Part shown: piece after piece, positions 1-6,263 of the stretch | Layout of the letters: every line of letters starts with the position of its first letter | How positions within the stretch are numbered: position 1 is the first letter of the stretch | DNA from: Acidobacteriota bacterium | Lineage (GTDB): Bacteria; Acidobacteriota; Terriglobia; UBA7540 | DNA length: 9,044 nt | Assembly (NCBI GenBank): GCA_021827245.1 | Contig: JAKAWN010000286.1 | Span: 1 to 9,044 of the forward strand | Reading direction: 5' to 3' | The notes under the pieces: model-generated | Told to the model about the DNA's origin: nothing | The model's input: only the letters and a program-made list of their open reading frames with translations | Database searches by the model: none | Position numbers and translations under genes: made by a program

Positions 1-1012
1 TACCGGTGCAAATGGCTTTGTAGGCAGCCACGTGGCTCGAATGCTTGTGGAACGCGGGGTTTCGGTTCGTGTTTTAGTGCGTCCGCAGAGCAGCCAGCGG
101 GCAATTGAAAGTTTGCCGGTGGAAAAGGTTTACGGAGACTTGCGCGATCCGCAGTCCCTTGTGCGCGCCGTCGAGGGTGTCGACCGGGTGTTTCACGTCG
201 CCGCGGATTACCGCCTGGGTGCATCCAACCCCCAGGAGATTTACGATGCCAATGTGACTGGAACGCGAAACCTGCTTGGAGTTGCGCGCCGAGCGGGCGT
301 GAAGCGTGTTGTCGTCACCAGTAGCGTGGCAACCATCGCGGTGGACCGCGGAAGCGAATTGCCGAACGAACAGACGGTGGCTCGGCTTGAAGAAATGATC
401 GGGCATTACAAGCGCTCAAAGTTCTTGGCCGAAAAAGAAGCCCTGCGCGCGGCTGGCGAAGGCGTGCCCGTTGTGGTGGTCAACCCCACCACGCCTATCG
501 GTCCCGGCGACTGGAAACCAACACCTACGGGCCGCATTATCGTGGACTTTCTAAATGGCAGGATGCCGGCCTATGTGGAAACGGGTCTGAACTGGGTTCC
601 GGTTGAAGACGTTGCTCTGGGCCACTGGATTGCTGCCGAACGCGGGCACGTTGGTGAGCGGTACATTCTGGGCGGGCGCAACATGTTGCTGAAAGAAATC
701 CTGGATATCCTGGCCCGGATCAGTGGCCGTCCCAGCCCTCGGGTGCGCCTGCCGCATGTCGTGGCGATGGCGGCCGGTTATGCCGACCAGGCTTTTTCTC
801 GCGTGCTCAACCGCCAGCCGCGAATTCCGCTGGAAGGCGTTCGAATGGCTCGGCACAAGATGTTTGTTGATTGTACGAAAGCGGCAAAGGAACTTGGTTT
901 TCAGGCCGGTTCGGTGGAGGCTGCGCTTGAGCGCGCGGTAACCTGGTATGGACAAAATGATTACATCCGCGCCAACGGCTCAAAAGTGGCGACTTACGGG
1001 CAGGCGGCGTAG
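1..1012 (+). CDS. hpnA: Hopanoid-associated sugar epimerase HpnA (5'-truncated)
   Basis: This NAD(P)-dependent extended short-chain dehydrogenase/epimerase belongs to the hopanoid-associated HpnA group. The frame is open from base 2 and the start lies left of the window. Translation from base 2 opens directly with the Rossmann motif TGANGFVG (GxxGxxG), so only about five codons are missing; an in-frame GTG at 32 is an internal valine, not the start. Counting from base 2, the YxxxK catalytic pair is Y136/K140 in HYKRSK, preceded by TSSVAT near 106-111. Stretches typical of HpnA as I remember it are FHVAADYRL, IGHYKRSKFLAE, NPTTPIGP, PTPTGRIIVDFLNGRMPAYV and GERYILGG. The family occurs in hopanoid clusters, but its exact substrate is not established. 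It leads into hpnG after 8-20 nt, apparently in the same operon. The family call is very secure; the biochemical role is open. Confidence 0.93.
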   Translation, partial: TGANGFVGSHVARMLVERGVSVRVLVRPQSSQRAIESLPVEKVYGDLRDPQSLVRAVEGVDRVFHVAADYRLGASNPQEIYDANVTGTRNLLGVARRAGVKRVVVTSSVATIAVDRGSELPNEQTVARLEEMIGHYKRSKFLAEKEALRAAGEGVPVVVVNPTTPIGPGDWKPTPTGRIIVDFLNGRMPAYVETGLNWVPVEDVALGHWIAAERGHVGERYILGGRNMLLKEILDILARISGRPSPRVRLPHVVAMAAGYADQAFSRVLNRQPRIPLEGVRMARHKMFVDCTKAAKELGFQAGSVEAALERAVTWYGQNDYIRANGSKVATYGQAA

Positions 1013-1032
1013 CCTGGCTGATGGTCACCTGT

Positions 1033-1785
1033 ATGAGAATTCTGGTAACTTTTGCGGTCGATTGGGAATTCAAGCCTTGGGCGCGCCTTCGCCGGTTCCG
1101 CAAGGCTCGGGACGGAGCGAAGATTTTTCAAACTCGGATCGCCGAAAGTGATGTAGTCGTTGTTGTGACAGGCGTGGGCCCGATCAATGCGCTCCGGTCG
1201 GTCCGGGCGGCGACGGATGAAGCGCCCGATCTTTGCATTGCCTCAGGTTTGGCGGGAGGTCTCAAACACGACTATCGACCGGGAGATATTCTAGTGGCGC
1301 GCGCGACCTGCTCGGAAACTGGCAACGAAGCATTTGAAAGTGATCGACGACTTTTGGAAGTTGCAGTTAAGTATGGAGCTACGGCAGTGAACCGGTTTAT
1401 TTCCGCAGAGCGCGTGGTTCGAACGGCAAAGCGGAAGTCGGCGCTCCATCCCACCGCTGATGCGGTAGACATGGAATCCTTCACCGTCATGAAGGAAATG
1501 AGCGCTTTGGGCGTCCCCTGTGTTGCGATCCGCTGCGTGGCTGACTCTGCGGAGATGGAGGTGCCTTGTGATTTTGAACGTGCGCTCGATGCTTCAGGGC
1601 ACATCCGGATCATTCCTGTTCTAGGGCAAGTCGCCTGTGATCCCAGGCAGGCTTGGCCGCTGGCACGGTTCGGAGTGCGGAGTTCCCGGGCAGCTTCAAC
1701 ACTTGCCCGTTTCCTCGATCGATATGTTGCGCAATCAGTTGAGCAAGAGGAGAGAATGGACTTGAGCGTCCAGCAGAGCGGCTGA
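1033..1785 (+). CDS. hpnG: Hopanoid-associated nucleosidase/phosphorylase HpnG
   Basis: A 250-residue protein of the purine nucleoside phosphorylase / MTA-SAH nucleosidase superfamily. In hopanoid producers HpnG removes adenine from adenosylhopane (made by the radical-SAM enzyme HpnH) to give (phospho)ribosylhopane. Visible motifs: beta-strand 1 ILVTFAV (3-9), TGVGP (46-50), SGLAGG (71-76), the ribose-binding VDMES (145-149), and RCVADSAE (167-174), whose Asp171 aligns with the catalytic Asp of the superfamily. The call rests on these motifs and on hpnA next door. I chose ATG 1033 because family members begin one or two residues before strand 1; an in-frame ATG at 1021 would add four residues, and neither has a clear Shine-Dalgarno site. 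The C-terminal ~40 residues (after about 205) look poorly conserved and may be an extension. Its TGA overlaps the next ATG by one base, implying coupled translation. A generic MTA/SAH nucleosidase is the alternative. Confidence 0.88.
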   Translation: MRILVTFAVDWEFKPWARLRRFRKARDGAKIFQTRIAESDVVVVVTGVGPINALRSVRAATDEAPDLCIASGLAGGLKHDYRPGDILVARATCSETGNEAFESDRRLLEVAVKYGATAVNRFISAERVVRTAKRKSALHPTADAVDMESFTVMKEMSALGVPCVAIRCVADSAEMEVPCDFERALDASGHIRIIPVLGQVACDPRQAWPLARFGVRSSRAASTLARFLDRYVAQSVEQEERMDLSVQQSG

Positions 1786-2891
1786 TGACAATCTTGAGAA
1801 CAGAAATCGGGGCTCAGCCGGTAGTCCAGCAGAGACAGAAGCGAATGTGGGCTGGCGTCTACCGCGGCCGCGGTCGAGTTGTGGCGGAAGAAGTGCCAGT
1901 GCCGGAGATCTCGGCCGGAGAAGTGCTGGTACGCGTCCACGCCTGTGGCATCTGCGGAACCGATATCAAGAAGATCAAACACGGATTTCTACCACCACCC
2001 CTGGTTTTCGGGCATGAGATCGCTGGTACGGTCGAGGCTGTGGGCGAGGGAGTCCATAACTGGCATCCAGGCGACCGCGTCCTGACCTTTCATCACATTC
2101 CTTGTGGCAACTGTTTCTACTGCAGGCAAAAACTCTTCTCACAGTGTCCGACCTACAAGAAGGTCGGCGTTACAAGCGGATTTCGGCCCAGCGGTGGCGG
2201 CTTTGCCCAATTTGTCCGCGTGATGGATTGGATAGCCGAGAGGGGGATGGTTGCGATTCCGCCCTCAGTCAGCTTTGAGGAAGCTGTCTTCGTTGAGCCG
2301 GTAAATACCTGCCTGAAGGCGATTTATAAAGCACGTATCCAGCCGGGCGAAACAGTTCTGGTGATCGGGCAGGGACCCATCGGGATGCTGCTGATGCTAC
2401 TGGCGCGCATCCATGCAGGCGCAACCGTGGTAACCAGCGATCCCATGGCGGCGCGCCGCGAAAAGAGCATTGCCCTGGGGGCCGACGAATCTTTCGATCC
2501 CGCAACCGGCAACATGCTGGAAACGATTCGGGCTCGGACATCCGGCCGGGGAGCGGATGTTGTGCTGGTTGCAGCTCCTCAGCGTGAGCTTCTGGAACAA
2601 GCCCTTGCTCTTGCCCGGCCTGGAGGACGTATCCTTTTGTTTGCTTATAATGACCCGCTGTTGCGTGTGGAGTTCCCTGCCGCGACAGTCGGTATCGACG
2701 AAAAAGAAATCCTCGGGAGTTATAGTGCATCATTTGATTTGCAGGCGGAGTCTGCACGGCTGGTTTTTGAGCGTGTCCTTCCGGTTCGGGAATTAATCTC
2801 TCACCGATTTCCTCTTTCTCAAATCGAACACGCGGTGAGCCTGGCAGCCCATCCTTCCGAGGAGTCTCTGAAAATCATACTGGTGCCCTAA
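1785..2891 (+). CDS. Zinc-dependent MDR dehydrogenase, first copy (likely NAD-linked)
   Basis: A 368-residue zinc-containing medium-chain dehydrogenase of the sorbitol/threonine dehydrogenase type. The catalytic domain carries C57 in CGICGTD, H77/E78 in FGHE and E171 in VEP as likely catalytic-zinc ligands. C107, C110, C113 and C121 (C-x2-C-x2-C-x7-C) form the structural-zinc lobe. The Rossmann domain has GQGPIG (195-200), and the acidic residue after strand 2 (D219 in VVTSDP) suggests NAD(H). The substrate cannot be read from the sequence. About 20 residues precede the usual MDR start; an internal ATG at 1845 (M21) would give a normal-length enzyme, but the TGATG overlap with hpnG favours 1785. 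Placement directly behind hpnG suggests work on the ribose-derived hopanoid side chain, for example reducing the C1 aldehyde of ribosylhopane or oxidising a side-chain hydroxyl. That role is inference; the family call is firm. Confidence 0.9.
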   Translation: MTILRTEIGAQPVVQQRQKRMWAGVYRGRGRVVAEEVPVPEISAGEVLVRVHACGICGTDIKKIKHGFLPPPLVFGHEIAGTVEAVGEGVHNWHPGDRVLTFHHIPCGNCFYCRQKLFSQCPTYKKVGVTSGFRPSGGGFAQFVRVMDWIAERGMVAIPPSVSFEEAVFVEPVNTCLKAIYKARIQPGETVLVIGQGPIGMLLMLLARIHAGATVVTSDPMAARREKSIALGADESFDPATGNMLETIRARTSGRGADVVLVAAPQRELLEQALALARPGGRILLFAYNDPLLRVEFPAATVGIDEKEILGSYSASFDLQAESARLVFERVLPVRELISHRFPLSQIEHAVSLAAHPSEESLKIILVP

Positions 2892-3949
2892 TGGAAACTC
2901 ATCTTAACGGCGACATGAACGCTGCCGTGCTGTACGGTCGCGAAGACCTGAAAATCGAACGGATCCCAATACCGAATCTGGCACCGGACGAGGTTCTTGT
3001 CCGGGTGAAAGTGGCATTGACGTGCGGCACGGATTTGAAAGTCTGGCGGCAGGGCTATCATGCCAAAATGATCGTTCCTCCCGCCGTCTTCGGCCACGAA
3101 CTCTCCGGCGTTGTCGAGGCTGCTGGAAGCGAGGTCGGCAATGGTCTGCGGCCGGGCGCCTGGGTAGTGCCAGCCAATTCCGCTCCCTGCAACAATTGTC
3201 TTTTTTGCCGAAAAGGCCAGCCAAATCTCTGCAACTCGCTCCTGTTCAACAATGGGGCTTATGCGGAGTACATTCGTATTCCCGGTCGTATCGTCCGCGA
3301 GAATACCCTGGAAATTCCTGCACACGTTCCTTTTCGGGACGCCGCCCTGGTTGAACCGCTCGCGTGTATCCTGCGAGGGATCGAAGAGACAGGCATTCAT
3401 TCAGGTGATACGACCGTGGTTGTGGGGTGCGGCCCCATCGGCCTGAAGTTTGTCCGGATACTCTCGGTGCGGGGCGTACGAGTGATTGCCCTGGGCAAGC
3501 GTAAGAGCCAAATTCGCGCCGCGGAACAACTGGGCGCATACGCCGCCTTCAATGTTTCGGAGTTGAATAACCCTGTGGTTGCCGTTCGCCAGCTTACTGA
3601 AGGCGGTCACGGCGCCGATTCGGTAATCGAGGCCGTCGGTATTCCCGAAACCTGGGAGTGGGCAGTGCAGATGGTGCGCCGTGGAGGCACCGTCAATCTC
3701 TTCGGCGGTTGCCCGCGCGGCAGCCAGGTTCAGTTTGATCCCTCGGTACTGCATTACTCGGAAATCACCATTCGTTCCACCTTCCACCACACACCCAAAT
3801 TCTTTCGCAAAGCGCTGGAAGCCGTGGCCCGTGGAGAAATCCGGGCTTCAGACTTTGTGACGGGTGAAATTCCACTCGACGAATTGCCGAGGTTCTTTCA
3901 GAAGATGAAGCATCGGAATGGCGAACTAAAAATGGCTGTCATTCCCTAA
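2891..3949 (+). CDS. Zinc-dependent MDR dehydrogenase, second copy (likely NADP-linked)
   Basis: A 352-residue zinc-dependent medium-chain dehydrogenase, related in fold to the gene before it but clearly diverged, so not a recent duplicate. Likely catalytic-zinc ligands: C45 in LTCGTD, H69/E70 in FGHE, E155 in VEP. Structural zinc: C100, C103, C106 and C114 in the same C-x2-C-x2-C-x7-C pattern. The cofactor motif is GCGPIG (179-184). After strand 2 the sequence is ALGKRKSQ, with Gly plus basic residues where NAD-specific enzymes carry an acid, which suggests NADP(H). The ATG at 2891 overlaps the previous TAA (TAATG); an internal ATG at 2915 (M9, MNAAVLYG) is where most family members begin and may be the true start. 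Neither has a strong Shine-Dalgarno site, so coupling is likely. Last gene of the hopanoid operon; a reductase role on ribosylhopane is a candidate function only. Confidence 0.9.
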   Translation: METHLNGDMNAAVLYGREDLKIERIPIPNLAPDEVLVRVKVALTCGTDLKVWRQGYHAKMIVPPAVFGHELSGVVEAAGSEVGNGLRPGAWVVPANSAPCNNCLFCRKGQPNLCNSLLFNNGAYAEYIRIPGRIVRENTLEIPAHVPFRDAALVEPLACILRGIEETGIHSGDTTVVVGCGPIGLKFVRILSVRGVRVIALGKRKSQIRAAEQLGAYAAFNVSELNNPVVAVRQLTEGGHGADSVIEAVGIPETWEWAVQMVRRGGTVNLFGGCPRGSQVQFDPSVLHYSEITIRSTFHHTPKFFRKALEAVARGEIRASDFVTGEIPLDELPRFFQKMKHRNGELKMAVIP

Positions 3950-3975
3950 GTGGGCGCCAGGCAGACAATACATCC

Positions 3976-3999
3976 AACGCCTGATCGGCCTTGGGCGTT
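3976..3999 (+). terminator. Weak candidate terminator hairpin after the hopanoid operon
   Basis: AACGCC (3976-3981) can pair with GGCGTT (3994-3999) around a 12-nt loop, 27 nt after the stop of the second dehydrogenase. Only three T residues (3998-4000) lie at the 3' side, so this is a poor intrinsic terminator. It is listed because it is the only hairpin I see right behind the operon; Rho-dependent termination is equally possible. Confidence 0.25.
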
Positions 4000-4188
4000 T
4001 GACTATACCCAGCCTCTTTGGCATGCGACCAGTGTGGTTGTGCGACCCACGCAAATCCACTCTTCCATGGGTTCACAAGAAATTCCTAACAGCTTGATAT
4101 AACGCGGCTTACTGTTTTATCCCGAAGATGAAATTGCGGTTACCTGGCGAAAAGGCCTTAACAAAGTCGCTATTAAATCATCTGAAGC

Positions 4189-4217
4189 TTGCCGAAATCG
4201 GAATCCGGATATATCCT
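4189..4217 (+). promoter_or_regulatory. Possible sigma70-type promoter for the PEGA/coiled-coil operon
   Basis: TTGCCG (4189-4194) and TATCCT (4212-4217) are separated by 17 nt, each matching four of six consensus bases. If used, transcription would start near 4224 and leave a leader of about 140 nt. The -10 box lies within the overlapping palindromes at 4203-4221, which would suit an operator. A second, weaker candidate is TTGATA (4094-4099) with TTTATC (4116-4121). Neither is compelling. Confidence 0.25.
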
Positions 4218-4221
4218 AGGA
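4203..4221. repeat. Three overlapping perfect palindromes
   Basis: ATCCGGAT (4203-4210), GGATATATCC (4207-4216) and TCCTAGGA (4214-4221) are each perfect inverted repeats and overlap one another within 19 bases upstream of the PEGA gene. Such a dyad cluster could bind a dimeric regulator or form alternative hairpins. No regulator family is identifiable from it, and no second copy was noticed in the window. Confidence 0.55.
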
Positions 4222-4353
4222 CGTAAGTCAGGGTCCAGCACAACTGCGGTCACGTAGTCAGGAGGGGGGTCCGCAAGGAGAGTCGAAAGGTTTGGAAGAA
4301 GATTCGTGTCTGTAACCGCCATTGTGGCGAATCAGGAAATTTTCAGAACAGGA

Positions 4354-4358
4354 AAGGA
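4354..4358 (+). promoter_or_regulatory. Shine-Dalgarno site deciding the PEGA gene start
   Basis: AAGGA lies 8 nt before ATG 4367. The frame is also open from a TTG at 4322, but that codon has no ribosome-binding site and would put 15 charged residues ahead of the export signal, so 4367 is the start. Confidence 0.75.
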
Positions 4359-4366
4359 ATCCGACC

Positions 4367-4975
4367 ATGACCCCACTCCGGATGAACCTGAACGATTTTA
4401 GACGTTGGCAAGCGACGCAGTATGGGCTGGCGACTACCAAAATGCTTTGGCCCGCCATCGAGTTCTGCCTGCTCCTACTGCTGGCTGCGAGTTGCGCATA
4501 TGCGCAGGCTGCGGCCGAATATGGGTCGGCAACATCAGGTATAGCCACCAGCATGAGCGGAATCAATCTCATGAACAAAGTCAAGTTTCCCGACACGTCG
4601 CAGGAGAAATCAAGCATCATCATGAGCCAGCCTTCCGCGAATTCGAAAGCAAGCCCGAACTATATTCTGGATTCCCTGAAGCAAGGTTCGGTGGCCGCAA
4701 ACAGGAAAGCGCTTGAACAACGCGCTGGCAAAAATGCCGCCAAACTTATGCTCAGGTCTACGCCAACCGGCGCCGATGTGAAGATCGATGGAAAGATGGT
4801 TGGCAAGACACCAATTCTGCTGGTTCTTTCCCCTGGCCGATATGATGTGGTCATGGACGGGAAACGGATGGATCGTGCGGAGCAGAAAATCGACCTCTTA
4901 CCCAAGGAGACGCGCGAATTCCTGCTTCCTCTCAAGCAGCTCTATCCCACGGAGGTCATGATTCACCTCCACTAG
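4367..4975 (+). CDS. Exported PEGA-domain protein
   Basis: A 202-residue exported protein of unknown specific function. Residues 1-26 form a long, basic N-terminal region; a hydrophobic core (27-42) ends in AASCAYAQ. Signal peptidase I could cut after AYA (residue 46). A looser lipobox-like AASC (C43) makes a lipoprotein possible. Residues 48-120 are Ser/Ala/Lys-rich with no recognised domain. The C-terminal part (about 126-190) is a PEGA domain: LRSTPTGADVKIDGK, VGKTPILLVLSPGRYDVVMDG. PEGA domains are found in surface and periplasmic proteins and are thought to mediate protein or cell-wall contacts. The protein ends soon after the domain, which is therefore the only recognisable module. The next gene starts 29 nt downstream, probably in the same transcript, suggesting that the two act together at the envelope. 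The domain call is firm; the role is unknown. Confidence 0.82.
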   Translation: MTPLRMNLNDFRRWQATQYGLATTKMLWPAIEFCLLLLLAASCAYAQAAAEYGSATSGIATSMSGINLMNKVKFPDTSQEKSSIIMSQPSANSKASPNYILDSLKQGSVAANRKALEQRAGKNAAKLMLRSTPTGADVKIDGKMVGKTPILLVLSPGRYDVVMDGKRMDRAEQKIDLLPKETREFLLPLKQLYPTEVMIHLH

Positions 4976-4990
4976 GTTATGGAGCGGTTT

Positions 4991-4998
4991 GGAGGGGG
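4991..4998 (+). promoter_or_regulatory. Very strong Shine-Dalgarno site of the coiled-coil gene
   Basis: GGAGGGGG ends 6 nt before ATG 5005. It is the longest purine-rich ribosome-binding site in the window and fixes the start of this gene. Confidence 0.75.
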
Positions 4999-5004
4999 TA
5001 CAAT

Positions 5005-6021
5005 ATGGGCGGTCCGGCATTTGACAGACAGGTTTTTGTAAAGAAGCAACCAAGGGAGCGGCCTCCGTCTCGTAACGTTTTGCCGGGGGCGGCAGTTCTC
5101 TTGCTTGTGGCTGCGTTGGCATCCTTTGCGACCTACCGGTATGTGAAGGCGGGCGGCGGAACTCCTTCAAACCCTACCGATACTGCCAAGATCAAGGAAC
5201 TCCAGACAAAGCTGAAGCAGACCGAAGCCCGCATTGCAGAACTGGAGAAGCAACGCCATGCCGCGCGCGCCACTCGCGTTGCCGACACTGCTACTGGAAC
5301 GAATGCCAGGACCGAGCCCTCTGAACTGCATCGCGCGATGATCGCGGAATCCACTCCTGTCGCCGACGGCCACGTAGCGCGTGTTAGGCACAGTTCCGCC
5401 AGCCCCCCAACGGACGCTTTGAACCATTCGACTGTGAACGAAGCGACATCCGGCACTTCTCACAACCCTTCGCCTTCTTCTCCCGCTGCAAGCCGGGCGG
5501 CAACCGAACTCAACGCGCAACTCGAAAGCGCTCAGGCAGCCTCGAACAAGAAGTTGGCCCTTCTTCAGAGTGACCTCGCGGCTAACCACCAGGAATGGCA
5601 GGCGACAACGAACCGCCTGGGCAATGTTGTGGGCGAGCTCGATACGCAGCGGAACGCCATCCAGAAAAATCAGAACGGGGTCAACTATCTCCTGGAGAGA
5701 GCTCATCGAAGCGATATCGCCTTCACGCTCAGGAAGGGAGCCGGACTTCAGCGCGTTGGCCCCATATCAATGAAGCTCGCCTCGACGAGCGTGAAAGGCC
5801 AACATTACAGCCTTCGGATGATCGTGGACGACAAGTCTGTCGAGTTGAGGGATCGCGCCCTGAATGAGGTTATCGAGTTTTACACTTCACAGAGCAAGTT
5901 TCCTCTCCGTTTGATTGTCTCCCAGATTGACAGAGGACAGGTGTCAGGAACCCTGGCTGTCCCATTTGCTTTGGGCCAGGAAACCAACAATCCTCAGTTT
6001 CATGAACTGCACGAAAGGTAG
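5005..6021 (+). CDS. Single-pass membrane protein with coiled coils, unknown function
   Basis: A 338-residue protein whose specific function I do not recognise. A basic, Pro-rich cytoplasmic N-terminus (1-25) precedes one transmembrane helix (about 27-44, GAAVLLLVAALASFATY), which lacks a clear cleavage site and so probably anchors the protein with its bulk outside. A Lys/Glu-rich heptad-like segment follows (60-86), then a Ser/Thr/Pro/Ala-rich linker (87-165), a second coiled coil (166-230) and a C-terminal globular region (about 238-320) with QRVGPISMKLAST, YSLRMIVDD and FPLRLIVSQIDRGQVSGTL. I have an impression of similar C-terminal regions in acidobacterial hypothetical proteins, but this is memory only. 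GGAGGGGG (4991-4998) lies 6 nt before the ATG, an unusually strong ribosome-binding site. Co-transcription with the PEGA gene suggests an envelope scaffold or tether. After the TAG the same frame stays open for 64 more codons, described separately. Confidence 0.75.
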   Translation: MGGPAFDRQVFVKKQPRERPPSRNVLPGAAVLLLVAALASFATYRYVKAGGGTPSNPTDTAKIKELQTKLKQTEARIAELEKQRHAARATRVADTATGTNARTEPSELHRAMIAESTPVADGHVARVRHSSASPPTDALNHSTVNEATSGTSHNPSPSSPAASRAATELNAQLESAQAASNKKLALLQSDLAANHQEWQATTNRLGNVVGELDTQRNAIQKNQNGVNYLLERAHRSDIAFTLRKGAGLQRVGPISMKLASTSVKGQHYSLRMIVDDKSVELRDRALNEVIEFYTSQSKFPLRLIVSQIDRGQVSGTLAVPFALGQETNNPQFHELHER

Positions 6022-6216
6022 GAGGGCGGCACGACCGGCAGACGGCTTGCCATGAGAACCCCCGTAGTCGGCCCGAACCAGGCCGTACCGGCCCCTGGCT
6101 TCTTCCACGCCTCTTCCCTATCGCCCGGGGTGAAACCCATTCCAGATTCTGCTTTGACTTCTGCGCCGGAAGTGGCCATAATCGGCGCCGTAGCTGGTGG
6201 TAGAGCGAAAGATTAA
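6022..6216 (+). other. In-frame open extension past the stop of the coiled-coil gene
   Basis: After the TAG at 6019-6021 the same frame continues for 64 sense codons to TAA (6214-6216). By hand count about 39 of the 64 third positions are G or C. An internal ATG at 6052 would give a 54-residue peptide (MRTPVVGP ... AGGRAKD), but no Shine-Dalgarno site precedes it. It may be a chance open frame in GC-rich DNA, a small gene, or the remnant of a longer C-terminus cut by the TAG. The rhamnosidase promoter lies inside it, which argues for simple intergenic DNA. Confidence 0.2.
6154..6182 (+). promoter_or_regulatory. Sigma70-type promoter of the rhamnosidase gene
   Basis: TTGACT (6154-6159) and CATAAT (6177-6182) are spaced by exactly 17 nt, each matching five of six consensus bases. 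It is the best promoter I see in the window. Transcription would start near 6189, giving a leader of about 75 nt before ATG 6264. It implies that the rhamnosidase is transcribed separately from the PEGA/coiled-coil operon. Confidence 0.6.
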
Positions 6217-6263
6217 ATAAGAGCCTCGTCAACAAATTCTTCAGAGATAAGGAGACTCAAGCA

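Larger units (their letters stand above)
3950..4366. other. 417-bp non-coding region between two operons
   Basis: No convincing gene lies here. The best short frames I found are about 20-24 codons (for example ATG 4022 to TGA on the plus strand) and have no ribosome-binding site. The stretch 4080-4220 is visibly richer in A+T than the flanking genes, as expected of a promoter region. Structures seen: a weak 6-bp hairpin just after the hopanoid operon (3976-3999), overlapping palindromes at 4203-4221, a long-range 8-bp inverted repeat (GCGGTTAC at 4136-4143, GTAACCGC at 4312-4319), and a small perfect hairpin CGCCA-TTG-TGGCG (4317-4329) shortly before the Shine-Dalgarno site of the PEGA gene. 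I recognise no known riboswitch class. Confidence 0.6.

Noticed and set aside
1272..1982. Minus-strand open frame of 236 codons across the hpnG/dehydrogenase junction
   Set aside because: It is antisense to two well-supported coupled genes, and its translation has low-complexity Ser/Ala/Arg runs with no motif.
1785..3949. The two dehydrogenases as a recent tandem duplication
   Set aside because: They share fold and zinc motifs but differ widely elsewhere, including the cofactor loop and C-terminus, so they are old paralogues or separately recruited.
3999..4027. TTGACT at 3999-4004 as a -35 box
   Set aside because: No acceptable -10 hexamer lies 16-18 nt downstream.
4022..4096. 24-codon frame in the intergenic region (ATG 4022)
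   Set aside because: Too short, without a Shine-Dalgarno site, and not recognisable as a fragment of any family.
4246..4300. Words resembling a c-di-GMP (GEMM) riboswitch, such as GGTCACG and GTCCGCAAGG
   Set aside because: The conserved core order and spacing of the GEMM aptamer are not present and the supporting stems cannot be built, so the likeness is superficial.
4258..4623. Minus-strand open frame of 121 codons overlapping the PEGA gene start
   Set aside because: It is a shadow of the PEGA gene's signal peptide region and has no recognisable domain.
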